Assembly: GCA_900547765.1 (NCBI GenBank)
Contig: URIA01000009.1
Coordinates: forward strand, 1 to 52,089
DNA length: 52,089 nt
From: an uncultured Collinsella sp.
Lineage (GTDB): Bacteria; Actinomycetota; Coriobacteriia; Coriobacteriales; Coriobacteriaceae
Reading direction: 5' to 3'
The first letter of the stretch is position 1. Every line of letters starts with the position of its first letter. This document shows positions 10,280 through 17,903 of the stretch, one piece after another. Under the pieces are notes generated by a model, which saw nothing but the letters and a program-made list of their open reading frames with translations, had not been told where the DNA came from and did not search any database. A program made the translations under genes and the position numbers.

Positions 10280-11494
10280 ATGTCACAAGTTTCTAACACC
10301 TCGTTTACAACGACGGTTTCATCAAACGCCATGGCCGTGGTGGACTATCTGTCCAAAAGCATGATGTCGGCGTTGCCGTTTATTGTCTGCGCGGCGCTGT
10401 TCCGCACCGTTGCCGTCATTATGGGCGAAGGCATGCTTGGTCTATGGCCTGCCGATTCCGAAATCTATCGCCTGTTTTACAGCTGGCTGTATAACGCCGG
10501 CTATTACTTTTTGCCCATCTATCTTGGTTGGGCCGCTGCCCGCCAGCTCGGTTGCTCGGAGCAGCTGGGCATGATGCTGGGCGGCGTATTGATTGCGCCC
10601 GATCTGCTTAAGCTCGTCGATGCCGCATCGACGACGGGGGCATCGATGACTTTCGTGTATGGTCTACTTCCCGCGCCGGTCAACGATTACACGACGACTG
10701 TTATTCCGGTTCTCATCTCGGTGCCCGTGCTATGGCAGGTGGAGCGTTTCTTTAAGCGCACTATCCCTCAGGCTGTGGCGTTTTCTTTTGTACCGTTTGC
10801 AACCATGCTCGTTATGGTTCCGGTGTCGCTGTGTGTTACGGCGCCGGCAGGCAGCTATCTGGGCATGCTGTTGGGACAGCTTATGTTTATGCTTGGCAAT
10901 TCCGGTGGCATCGTGTCGCTGCTCACGCTCATGGGGCTTGCCGCGGGCTGGGAGTTTCTTAAGATCGCGGGTGTCAGCAACGTTGTCCTATCGCTCGCCT
11001 ATGCGCAGTTTATGAGTGTGGGAACGGATTCGTGCATCCTGATCGCCGCGACGATGGCAACGTTCGCCGTTTGGGGTATGCCCTTTGGCGCGTCGCTCCG
11101 CGTTGCGGATAAGGACGAGAAGGCGCTCATGCTGGGCTATTCAATCTCGGGTGTTCTTGGCGGCGTAAGCGAGCCGGCGCTGTACGGTTGCGGCTTTAAA
11201 TATGGCAGGAGCCTGACGTGCATGGCCATTGGTGGCGCCGTCGGAGGCCTTGTTGCGGCCGTGGGCCACGTTACGGCCTATACCATCGGCATGACGAATG
11301 TCCTCATGGTCATTGGCTTTGCCACGGGCGGCATCTCGAACCTGCTGTGGTGCTGCGCCGCCGGCGGTGTGGCATTTGCGGTGTCTGCGGCGCTGAGCTA
11401 CTGCTTTGGCGTGGTGCCGGCGAAGGGGCAGGCGACAGAAGACGGGGTCGATTCGCGCGAAACCTCGAAGAGCACGGCCGAAGCAAGCGCATAA
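10280..11494 (+). CDS. Orphan PTS EIIC, glucose/beta-glucoside type
   Basis: A 404-residue membrane protein with about ten hydrophobic segments and the EIIC signature GVLGGVSEPALYGCGFKYG near residues 290-308, which is typical of the glucose/beta-glucoside permease superfamily. EIIC moves and helps phosphorylate a sugar, but no EIIB or EIIA domain is fused or adjacent, so it would have to borrow phosphoryl donors. The ATG at 10280 follows GGGAAAGG with good spacing; an ATG at 10256 lies in a REP-like hairpin. Substrate cannot be read. It is downstream of accDA by 40 bases but functionally unrelated, and hairpins on both sides suggest a separate origin. Confidence 0.82.
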   Translation: MSQVSNTSFTTTVSSNAMAVVDYLSKSMMSALPFIVCAALFRTVAVIMGEGMLGLWPADSEIYRLFYSWLYNAGYYFLPIYLGWAAARQLGCSEQLGMMLGGVLIAPDLLKLVDAASTTGASMTFVYGLLPAPVNDYTTTVIPVLISVPVLWQVERFFKRTIPQAVAFSFVPFATMLVMVPVSLCVTAPAGSYLGMLLGQLMFMLGNSGGIVSLLTLMGLAAGWEFLKIAGVSNVVLSLAYAQFMSVGTDSCILIAATMATFAVWGMPFGASLRVADKDEKALMLGYSISGVLGGVSEPALYGCGFKYGRSLTCMAIGGAVGGLVAAVGHVTAYTIGMTNVLMVIGFATGGISNLLWCCAAGGVAFAVSAALSYCFGVVPAKGQATEDGVDSRETSKSTAEASA

Positions 11495-11501
11495 ATCGAT
11501 C

Positions 11502-11530
11502 GACAAAGGGGCAGTCCCGCATGGCACATT
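11502..11530. repeat. REP-like element with GGGGCAGTCCC core, copy 2
   Basis: GACAAAGGGGCAGTCCC followed by GCATGGCACATT matches copy 1 (10239-10265) with a few changes. It lies just after the EIIC stop and before the terminator at 11533. Confidence 0.55.
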
Positions 11531-11532
11531 CC

Positions 11533-11565
11533 AAGGTCGTGGCCCGTGTGGGTTGCGGCCTTTTT
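11533..11565 (+). terminator. Rho-independent terminator after EIIC
   Basis: An imperfect GC-rich stem begins AAGG and ends CCTT around the GGCCC/GGG pairing, followed by TTTTT. It separates EIIC from the cation transporter gene. Confidence 0.65.
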
Positions 11566-11592
11566 GTATCTGTGGGGCAAAGTGGCTACACT
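11564..11592 (+). promoter_or_regulatory. Putative housekeeping promoter of the CDF transporter gene
   Basis: TTGTAT at 11564-11569 and TACACT at 11587-11592 are separated by exactly 17 bp. The site lies about 50 bases before the transporter start and overlaps the tail of the terminator. Confidence 0.45.
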
Positions 11593-11644
11593 ACAATCCG
11601 TTTGAGCAATAGATATATAGGTAGTACCGTGGGGGCGGATGTAG

Positions 11645-12799
11645 ATGGTCGAGTGGATTGTTAAGCGTGCGCAGGGCGACCGTGCGCGCGTGGGCACGTT
11701 GACGGGCGTGGTGTGTATTCTCGCCAATGTGGCACTATGCGCTGCGAAGGGCGTAATTGGCGTGCTGTCGGGATCGGTTTCGATTGTGGCGGACGCCATG
11801 AATAATCTGTCCGATGCTAGCTCGAACATCGTGAGCGTGCTTGGCTTTAAGCTGGCGGGCAAGCCAGCAGACCCCGAGCATCCTTACGGTCATGGCCGCT
11901 ACGAGTATCTCTCGGGTCTGGTTGTGGCGGCGCTCGTGCTGCTTATTGGCGTTGAGCTGGTGAAGTCCTCGGTTGAGCGCATCATCCACCCCGAACCTGT
12001 CGAGTTCTCGCTTGCCCTGGTGGCAGTTCTAGTGCTTTCGATGGTCGTAAAGCTGTGGATGGCGGCCCTCAACCAAAAGCTCGGTGACCGCATTGAGTCC
12101 GAGACGCTGCATGCGACCGCTCAGGACTCAAAGAACGATGTCCTAGCTACGGGCGCCGTGCTGGCGTGCGCAGTTGTTTCGCAGGTGACGCACATCAATC
12201 TTGACGCATGGGTCGGCCTTGCCGTTGGCGCCTATATTGGCTGGAGCGGCTTTGAGCTCATCCAGGATACGGTGAGCCCGCTTTTGGGTCAGGCACCCGA
12301 TCCAAAGCTGGTCAAGCACATTCGAGACAAGATCATGAGCTACCCCGGCGTTTTGGGCGTTCACGATTTGATGGTTCACGACTACGGCCCGGGCAGGAAG
12401 TTCGCAAGCGCTCACGCCGAGATGGCAGCCGAGGCCAGCCCGCTGGAAAGTCACGACACGCTCGATAACATCGAGCAGTCGTTTAGGAACGAAGGCGGCA
12501 TGATCGTCACGCTCCATTACGACCCCATCGTGACCGACGATCCAAAGGTAGCGAGCATGCGTCTGCGCATCAACGCTATGGCTCAAGAGGTCGATAGCCG
12601 CCTCTCGATCCACGACCTACGCTGTGTTCCGGGCCCCACGCATACCAACGTGATCTTTGACTGCGTACGTCCCTCGGATTTGGCGATGAGCGCCGAGGAC
12701 CTAAAGCGCGCGCTGGCGAAACGGGTCGAATCGGAATATCCCAAGTCGGTCGCCAAGATCACGATCGACGAAGACTACGTAGGCCATACCCACGAGTAG
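11645..12799 (+). CDS. Cation diffusion facilitator family metal exporter
   Basis: CDF proteins exchange Zn, Fe, Mn or Co out of the cytoplasm for protons. This one has 384 residues. The N-terminal half carries the membrane segments, with the metal site DAMNNLSDASSN near residue 50 and the family HPYGHGRYEY loop near residue 81. A second metal motif of the form HATAQDSKNDV sits near residue 157. The C-terminal domain is the cytoplasmic dimerisation domain, here with an added about 80 residues beyond the common 300-residue length. Metal specificity is not clear. A GGGGGCGGA sequence upstream of the ATG serves as ribosome binding site. Confidence 0.9.
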   Translation: MVEWIVKRAQGDRARVGTLTGVVCILANVALCAAKGVIGVLSGSVSIVADAMNNLSDASSNIVSVLGFKLAGKPADPEHPYGHGRYEYLSGLVVAALVLLIGVELVKSSVERIIHPEPVEFSLALVAVLVLSMVVKLWMAALNQKLGDRIESETLHATAQDSKNDVLATGAVLACAVVSQVTHINLDAWVGLAVGAYIGWSGFELIQDTVSPLLGQAPDPKLVKHIRDKIMSYPGVLGVHDLMVHDYGPGRKFASAHAEMAAEASPLESHDTLDNIEQSFRNEGGMIVTLHYDPIVTDDPKVASMRLRINAMAQEVDSRLSIHDLRCVPGPTHTNVIFDCVRPSDLAMSAEDLKRALAKRVESEYPKSVAKITIDEDYVGHTHE

Positions 12800-12838
12800 G
12801 GCTGTGCCGGCAAAGCAAGTTATACAGAAGGGGAGAGC

Positions 12839-13465
12839 ATGAAGCGCCTATATCTACTCCGCCACGGTCAGACAGAATTCAACGTTAAAAAGCTCGTCCA
12901 GGGCCGCTGCGATTCTCCGTTGACCGATCTGGGCCGCAAGCAAGCGGGAATGGCAGCCGCATGGCTCAAAGCCCACGGCGTCGTCCCCGACAAAGTGGTC
13001 TCTTCGCCCTTAGGCCGAGCCATGGACACGGCTCAGCTCGTCGCATGCGAGCTCCTCGGCCCGGACACAGCAGTCGAGCCCTGCGAAGGCATCATCGAGC
13101 GCAGCTACGGCTCCTTCGAAGAGGGCCCCCACGATGCCCTACCCACCGACGTCTGGGACCCCGGCGAGGACCTGATCCCATTTGGCGGAGAAGGAAGCCA
13201 TGCCCTGCAGGAGCGCATGGTAGGCACCCTCACCAATCTCATAGGCGCCGAGGGCATCGAAACCCTCCTAGCAGTAAGCCACGGCAGCGCCAGCCGCCAA
13301 TTCATCAAGGCTACAGCCCCAGAGGGCTTCGAGCTCCCAACAAAACTCCCCAACTGCGCCATCATGATCTTCGTTTTTGACGAGGCAAAGTCGGGAGAAG
13401 AAGGCGACGCGCCCCAATCCAAGTTCATCTTGCAGCAAATCATCGATCCTCAACAAAGTCATTAG
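12839..13465 (+). CDS. Histidine phosphatase family protein (phosphoglycerate mutase-like)
   Basis: A 208-residue cytoplasmic hydrolase with the RHG motif at residues 8-10 (LLRHGQTEFN, phosphohistidine His9), the GRCDSPLTDLG loop near 22 and a second catalytic histidine in VSHGSASR near 149. Members hydrolyse small phosphate esters or act as mutases; the length and lack of the long mutase insert favour a phosphatase, but the substrate is unknown. The gene follows the CDF transporter by 39 bases with a GGGGAG ribosome binding site. Confidence 0.88.
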   Translation: MKRLYLLRHGQTEFNVKKLVQGRCDSPLTDLGRKQAGMAAAWLKAHGVVPDKVVSSPLGRAMDTAQLVACELLGPDTAVEPCEGIIERSYGSFEEGPHDALPTDVWDPGEDLIPFGGEGSHALQERMVGTLTNLIGAEGIETLLAVSHGSASRQFIKATAPEGFELPTKLPNCAIMIFVFDEAKSGEEGDAPQSKFILQQIIDPQQSH

Positions 13466-13503
13466 CCTGAGCGAGCAGAGTTAAGCAGGCATCAACGTGT
13501 CGT

Positions 13504-13654
13504 CTCCCGAGCTTGGCAGAGGGGCGGCGAAATATATTAAGTTTGTCGCGAGTTCCGCACGCAAAGGAAAGCACTTAATGTGCTCTCCGTCTTGCGCAGG
13601 ACTGTAGAGCAGGGACCTTAATATATTTCTCCGGCCCTCCGCCGTGCTCGGGAG
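13504..13654. repeat. 151-bp rod-like inverted repeat of unknown nature
   Basis: Arms at 13504-13541 and 13617-13654 pair at 33 of 38 positions, beginning CTCCCGAGC and ending with AT-rich AAATATATTAAG. The centre has a broken apical hairpin (AGCAC with GTGCT around TTAAT, plus GGA/TCC and GCAA/TTGC) and an open bubble of about 19-22 bases on each side. No target duplication is evident. It could be a miniature inverted-repeat element or a structured RNA such as a 6S-like rod. It lies in a 450-bp gene-free stretch before rplC, upstream of the proposed promoter. Confidence 0.7.
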
Positions 13655-13705
13655 CCATCCACGCACTTTACCTGCGTAAACAATGTGAGTGAAATATGAA
13701 TCTCG

Positions 13706-13732
13706 ATGGATACGCCCGCAGCCGTGTATACT
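13706..13732 (+). promoter_or_regulatory. Candidate promoter motif of rplC unit, shared with rplB unit
   Basis: A 27-bp stretch containing ACGCCCG and CCGTGTATAC matches the stretch at 15571-15597 at 23 of 27 bases. TATACT at 13727-13732 fits a -10 box, but no good -35 box is seen. It would give a leader of about 180 bases before rplC. Confidence 0.45.
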
Positions 13733-13843
13733 AAACAGCTGTGTGTAACCAGGGGAGTATTCTGGCTGGACAAAATGCCTGCTTAATAGGGTTGTCAGGT
13801 AGTCCGGGCGAAATACAAGGCTGGGGAGCACGTCGTGTAAGTA

Positions 13844-13895
13844 GTGGTCCTCTAGGGGCGTACGCTCGGTGGTGTACGCATTGTCCCAAGACCAC
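13844..13895 (+). promoter_or_regulatory. Structured mRNA leader just before rplC
   Basis: Three nested stems are visible: GTGGTC 13844-13849 with GACCAC 13890-13895, GGG 13855-13857 with CCC 13885-13887, and GCGTAC 13858-13863 with GTACGC 13874-13879. It ends ten bases before the ribosome binding sequence GGGA. Position and shape suit an autoregulatory ribosomal protein binding site (L4 regulates the S10 operon in E. coli), but the ligand here is not known. Confidence 0.5.
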
Positions 13896-13915
13896 GCGAG
13901 AGTTGGGATCATATC

Positions 13916-14536
13916 TTGATCAGCATGATTCTCGGCCGCAAGATTGGCATGACCCAGGTTTGGGACGAGGACGACAACGTCGTTCCCGTCACGGTCATCC
14001 AGGCTGGCCCCTGCGCTGTCTCGCAGGTTAAAACTCAGGCAACCGACGGCTATGACGCCGTCCAGATCGGTTTCGGCGACATCAAGGCCAAGAACGTGAA
14101 CAAGCCCATGGCTGGTCACTTCGCCAAGGCTGGCGTCGAGCCTGTCCGCTTCCTTCGTGAGGTCCGCGTCGAGAACGGCGAGGAGCACAAGGTCGGCGAG
14201 GTCGTCACCGTCGCTGATTTCGCTGATGTCGAGAAGGTCGATGTCATCGGTACCTCCAAGGGTAAGGGCTTCCAGGGTCGCATCAAGCGCTGGGGTCAGC
14301 GCCGCGGTCCTATGACGCATGGTTCTCACTTCCAGCGTCACCCCGGTTCTATCGGTCAGTGCGCCTATCCTGCGCGCGTCCTCAAGGGCGTCAAGATGGC
14401 CGGTCACATGGGTAACGAGCGCGTTACCGTCAAGAACCTTTCCGTTGTCCGCATCGATGCCGAGCAGAACCTCATCTTGGTCAAGGGCGCTGTCCCGGGT
14501 GCCAAGAATGGTCTCGTCGCCATCCGTATGGCCTAA
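13916..14536 (+). CDS. rplC: Large subunit ribosomal protein uL3
   Basis: uL3 nucleates 50S assembly near the peptidyl transferase centre. The protein begins ILGRKIGMTQVWD and contains the conserved KGFQG and QRRGPMTHGSH loop that reaches into the centre. I list the TTG at 13916, which has GGGA seven bases upstream; the ATG at 13925 is the other option and has no clear ribosome binding site. It is the first gene of the ribosomal block; rpsJ, normally before rplC, is absent. Confidence 0.95.
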   Translation: MISMILGRKIGMTQVWDEDDNVVPVTVIQAGPCAVSQVKTQATDGYDAVQIGFGDIKAKNVNKPMAGHFAKAGVEPVRFLREVRVENGEEHKVGEVVTVADFADVEKVDVIGTSKGKGFQGRIKRWGQRRGPMTHGSHFQRHPGSIGQCAYPARVLKGVKMAGHMGNERVTVKNLSVVRIDAEQNLILVKGAVPGAKNGLVAIRMA

Positions 14537-14582
14537 GGGCCCAGCCCATTTAGCCCAGCGTCATACCAAGGAGAACACTTAA

Positions 14583-15209
14583 ATGGCAAAGTTTGAAGTA
14601 AAGAACAGCGAGGGCAAGAAGGTCGCCGAGGCCGAGCTCGCCGCTGAGGTGTACGGCATCGAGCCGAACATCCACGTTATGCACCACATCGTCAAGTGCC
14701 AGATGGCCTCTTGGCGTCAGGGCACCCAGTCTGCTAAGGGTCGCTCTGAGGTTTCCGGTGGCGGCAAGAAGCCTTGGCGTCAGAAGGGCACCGGCCGTGC
14801 CCGCCAGGGTTCCATCCGTGCTGCCCAGTGGCGTCACGGTGGCGTTGTCTTCGCCCCCAAGCCCCGTTCTTACGCTAAGCGTATGAACAACAAGGAGGTC
14901 AAGCTGGCTATGCGCTCCGCGCTGTCCGCCAAGCTGGCCGATGGCGAGCTCGTGCTCGTCGACGACTACGGCTTCGAGAAGCCTTCCACCAAGGCTGCCG
15001 TCGCCATGCTCAAGGCTCTCGGCCTTGAGGGCAAGCGTCTGACCATCATCGTTCGCGATGAGGACGTCAACGCCTACCTGTCGTTCCGCAACATTCCCAA
15101 GACGTTCATCATCACCGCTGACGAGGCCAACACCTACGATCTCGTCAACAACAACGCTGTGCTGATGCCCGCCGACATCGCCGCTCACTTCGGGGAGGTG
15201 CTTGCATAA
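14583..15209 (+). CDS. rplD: Large subunit ribosomal protein uL4
   Basis: uL4 lines the nascent peptide exit tunnel. At 208 residues it has the basic extended loop with KPWRQKGTGRARQGSIR near residues 60-76 and the globular Rossmann-like rest. An AAGGAGA site precedes the ATG. In E. coli this protein represses its own operon; the leader at 13844-13895 makes that possible here. It abuts rplW with no gap. Confidence 0.96.
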   Translation: MAKFEVKNSEGKKVAEAELAAEVYGIEPNIHVMHHIVKCQMASWRQGTQSAKGRSEVSGGGKKPWRQKGTGRARQGSIRAAQWRHGGVVFAPKPRSYAKRMNNKEVKLAMRSALSAKLADGELVLVDDYGFEKPSTKAAVAMLKALGLEGKRLTIIVRDEDVNAYLSFRNIPKTFIITADEANTYDLVNNNAVLMPADIAAHFGEVLA

Positions 15210-15497
15210 ATGACCGCCCACGAGATCATCATCCGTCCGATCGTGTCCGAGCGTTCCTTCTCCGGCATGGAGCTGAACAAGTACACGTTCGAGGTCGCCA
15301 AGGATGCTAACAAGTATCAGATCAAGGACGCTGTCGAGGAGATCTTCGGCGTCAAGGTCGTTCGCGTGAACACCCTGACGGTCAAGCCCAAGACCAAGCG
15401 CGTGCGCTATGTCGCCGGCAAGACCCGTTCTTGGAAGAAGGCCATCGTCACGCTGGCCGAGGGCGACACCATCGAGGTCTTTGGCAACCAGGCCTAA
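15210..15497 (+). CDS. rplW: Large subunit ribosomal protein uL23
   Basis: uL23 sits at the tunnel exit and docks trigger factor and the signal recognition particle. The 95-residue protein shows IIRPIVSERS at the start, the VNTLTVKPKTKRVR segment and the C-terminal KKAIVTLAEGD typical of the family. It is the last gene of the first ribosomal unit; a hairpin terminator and a new promoter-like motif follow. Confidence 0.96.
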   Translation: MTAHEIIIRPIVSERSFSGMELNKYTFEVAKDANKYQIKDAVEEIFGVKVVRVNTLTVKPKTKRVRYVAGKTRSWKKAIVTLAEGDTIEVFGNQA

Positions 15498-15515
15498 GAC
15501 TCGCTGCTGTTGAGT

Positions 15516-15551
15516 GAGCTCATGCCTCCCAAATAGGGGAGGCGGGAGCTC
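15516..15551 (+). terminator. Hairpin terminator or attenuator between rplW and rplB
   Basis: GAGCTC at 15516-15521 pairs with GAGCTC at 15546-15551, with an inner GCCTCCC/GGGAGGC stem. The following T tract is short and interrupted, so it may only partly stop transcription. Confidence 0.55.
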
Positions 15552-15570
15552 AAGGTTTTGGGCGTATAAA

Positions 15571-15597
15571 ATGGACACGCCCGGAACCGTGTATACG
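15571..15597 (+). promoter_or_regulatory. Candidate promoter motif of rplB unit
   Basis: It matches 13706-13732 at 23 of 27 bases, including ACGCCCG and CCGTGTATAC, and sits 80 bases before rplB. A small stem GGGCGT/ACGCCC overlaps its left end. Together with the hairpin at 15516 it suggests that rplB starts a second transcript. Confidence 0.45.
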
Positions 15598-15676
15598 TCC
15601 GGTGTCATCGCACCCGAGGCAGAACCTCGAATCCCTGTCTGTGATGGCTAACGGATTCCTATTGAAAGGGATTGTA

Positions 15677-16507
15677 ATGGCTGTAAAGCACCTTAAGCCG
15701 ACCTCCGCTGGTAGGCGTTGGCAGACGATCTCCGATTTCTCCGAGATCACCTGCACCAAGCCCGAGAAGTCTCTTCTCGAGCCCCTGCCCAAGAAGGCCG
15801 GTCGTAACAACAACGGCCGCATCACCACCCGCCACCAGGGCGGCGGCGTGAAGCGTCGTTACCGCGTGATCGACTTCAAGCGCAACAAGGACGGCGTGCC
15901 CGCCAAGGTTGCCACGATCGAGTACGATCCGAACCGTTCCGCTCGCATCGCTCTGCTGCACTACGCAGACGGTGAGAAGCGCTACATCCTGGCCCCCAAG
16001 GGCCTCGAGGTCGGTCAGACCATCATGTCCGGTTCTGACGCCGACATCAAGCCGGGCAACGCTCTGCCCCTCGCCGACATCCCCGTCGGTACGCTCATCC
16101 ACGCCGTCGAGTTCCAGCCGGGCAAGGGCGCTGCTATCGCCCGTTCCGCCGGTAACTCCTGCCAGCTGATGGGTAAGGAGGGCAAGTACGCTATCGTCCG
16201 TATGCCTTCCTCCGAGATGCGCCGCATCCTCGTTACCTGCCGCGCCACCGTCGGTGAGGTCGGCAACGCCGATCACGCCAACATCGTCATCGGCAAGGCC
16301 GGCCGTAAGCGTCACATGAACGTGCGCCCGACCGTCCGCGGTACCGTCATGAACCCTGTCGACCACCCGCACGGCGGTGGCGAGGGCAAGAACCACACCT
16401 CTGGTCGTCCCTCCGTTACCCCCTGGGGTAAGCCGACGAAGGGCCTTCGTACGCGCAAGAAGAAGAAGGTCTCGAACCAGCACATCATTCGTCGCCGTAA
16501 GAAGTAA
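15677..16507 (+). CDS. rplB: Large subunit ribosomal protein uL2
   Basis: uL2 is an RNA-binding core protein needed for subunit association and peptidyl transfer. The 276-residue chain has the RNA-binding GRNNNGRITTRHQGGG near residue 40, and the conserved VDHPHGGGEGK near residue 226 with the histidine implicated in activity. The ATG at 15677 follows AAAGGG; an open frame reaches back to 15602 but crosses the proposed leader and lacks homology. It starts the second ribosomal unit. Confidence 0.97.
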   Translation: MAVKHLKPTSAGRRWQTISDFSEITCTKPEKSLLEPLPKKAGRNNNGRITTRHQGGGVKRRYRVIDFKRNKDGVPAKVATIEYDPNRSARIALLHYADGEKRYILAPKGLEVGQTIMSGSDADIKPGNALPLADIPVGTLIHAVEFQPGKGAAIARSAGNSCQLMGKEGKYAIVRMPSSEMRRILVTCRATVGEVGNADHANIVIGKAGRKRHMNVRPTVRGTVMNPVDHPHGGGEGKNHTSGRPSVTPWGKPTKGLRTRKKKKVSNQHIIRRRKK

Positions 16508-16539
16508 TTTCGGATACCGAGTTTTAGGAGAAAGCACTT

Positions 16540-16800
16540 ATGAGCAGAAGTCTCAAAAAGGGCCCGTTCGTGGAGACTCGCCTTCTCTCGCGTATCACCG
16601 CGATGAACGAGGCTGGCAAGAAGGACGTCGTGAAGACCTGGTCCCGCGCGTCCACCATCTTCCCCGAGATGGTTGGTCACACCATCGCCGTCCACGACGG
16701 CCGCAAGCATGTGCCCGTGTATGTTACCGAGTCCATGGTTGGTCACAAGCTCGGCGAGTTCGCGCCGACTCGTACGTTCCGTGGCCACAAGGCCAAATAG
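16540..16800 (+). CDS. rpsS: Small subunit ribosomal protein uS19
   Basis: An 86-residue basic protein of the 30S head near the A site finger. It starts SRSLKKGPFV and holds the family signature GHKLGEFAPTRTFRGHK at its C-terminus. TAGGAGAAA provides the ribosome binding site. It lies between rplB and rplV as in almost all bacteria. Confidence 0.97.
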   Translation: MSRSLKKGPFVETRLLSRITAMNEAGKKDVVKTWSRASTIFPEMVGHTIAVHDGRKHVPVYVTESMVGHKLGEFAPTRTFRGHKAK

Positions 16801-16814
16801 GGGGTTAACCGTAA

Positions 16815-17186
16815 ATGGCAACTAAGTCTATTGAAACTGAGGCCACCGAGGTTCGCGCCGTCGCTAAGTACGTGCGTGTTTCCCCCAGCAAGGCCCGCCT
16901 GGTGGTCGATCTGATCCGCCGCAAGCCTGTCGCTCAGGCCTTCGACATCCTCCACTTCTGCGACCGCGCCGTCGCCGTGGATGTCGAGAAGGTTCTCCGT
17001 TCCGCCGTTGCGAACGCCGAGAACAACAACGGTCTGCGTGCCGACAACCTGGTTGTCGCCGCTGCCTATGTTGACGAGGGTCCGACGCTTAAGCGCATCC
17101 GTCCCCGCGCCAAGGGTTCCGCTTCTCGCATTCTGAAGCGTACTTCCCACATCACCGTCGTCGTTGCTCCTCGAAAGGAGGCGTAA
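16815..17186 (+). CDS. rplV: Large subunit ribosomal protein uL22
   Basis: uL22 forms part of the exit tunnel wall with uL4. The 123-residue protein shows VRVSPSKARLVVDLIR near residue 20 and the beta-hairpin RPRAKGSASRILKRTSHITVVV region near the end. The first dozen residues are longer than in E. coli. It is followed after six bases by rpsC. Confidence 0.96.
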   Translation: MATKSIETEATEVRAVAKYVRVSPSKARLVVDLIRRKPVAQAFDILHFCDRAVAVDVEKVLRSAVANAENNNGLRADNLVVAAAYVDEGPTLKRIRPRAKGSASRILKRTSHITVVVAPRKEA

Positions 17187-17192
17187 AGCTGT

Positions 17193-17903
17193 ATGGGTCA
17201 GAAAGTCTACCCCACCGGCTTCCGTCTTGGCATCACCGAGAACTGGCGCTCCCGCTGGTTCGCAGAGAAGGATTACGCTAAGACCCTCGGTAACGATCTC
17301 GAGATCCGCAAGTACCTCGAGAAGCGTCTTTCCCGCGCAGCTGTCTCCCGCGTCGAGATCGAGCGCGCTGGCGACAAGGTGAAGGTCATCATCCTCACCG
17401 CTCGCCCCGGCGTTGTCATCGGTAAGAAGGGTGCCGAGATCGATACCCTCCGCACCGAGCTCGAGAAGGTCGCTGGCGTCTCCAAGGGCCAGCTCTCCGT
17501 CGACGTTGTCGAGATCAAGCGCCCCGAGCTCGACGCCAACCTCGTTGCTCAGTCTATCGCCGAGCAGCTCGAGGGCCGCGTTGCCTTCCGTCGCGCTATG
17601 CGCAAGGCTGTCCAGTCTGCCCGCAAGGCCGGCGCTAAGGGCATCCGTATCCAGTGCTCCGGTCGTCTCGGCGGTGCCGAGATGGGCCGTCGTGAGTGGT
17701 ACCGCGAGGGTCGCGTGCCTCTGCACACCCTCCGTGCCAAGATCGACTACGGCACGGCTGTCGCCAGCACCACCATGGGCGCTTGCGGCGTGAAGGTCTG
17801 GATCTACCTGGGCGAGAAGCTCCCGGGCCAGCCTGTTCCCAACCCTGCACTCGAGGGCTCTTCCCGTCCTCGTCGTCGTAACTCCGAGAGGAGGGGTCAG
17901 TAG
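17193..17903 (+). CDS. rpsC: Small subunit ribosomal protein uS3
   Basis: uS3 forms the mRNA entry site and helicase with uS4 and uS5. The 236-residue protein starts MGQKVYPTGFRLGI, has the KH motif VVIGKKGAEID near residue 71 and the C-terminal domain with GRLGGAEMGRREWYREG. The Arg-rich tail is slightly extended. Its TAG stop shares one base with the rplP GTG start. Confidence 0.97.
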   Translation: MGQKVYPTGFRLGITENWRSRWFAEKDYAKTLGNDLEIRKYLEKRLSRAAVSRVEIERAGDKVKVIILTARPGVVIGKKGAEIDTLRTELEKVAGVSKGQLSVDVVEIKRPELDANLVAQSIAEQLEGRVAFRRAMRKAVQSARKAGAKGIRIQCSGRLGGAEMGRREWYREGRVPLHTLRAKIDYGTAVASTTMGACGVKVWIYLGEKLPGQPVPNPALEGSSRPRRRNSERRGQ

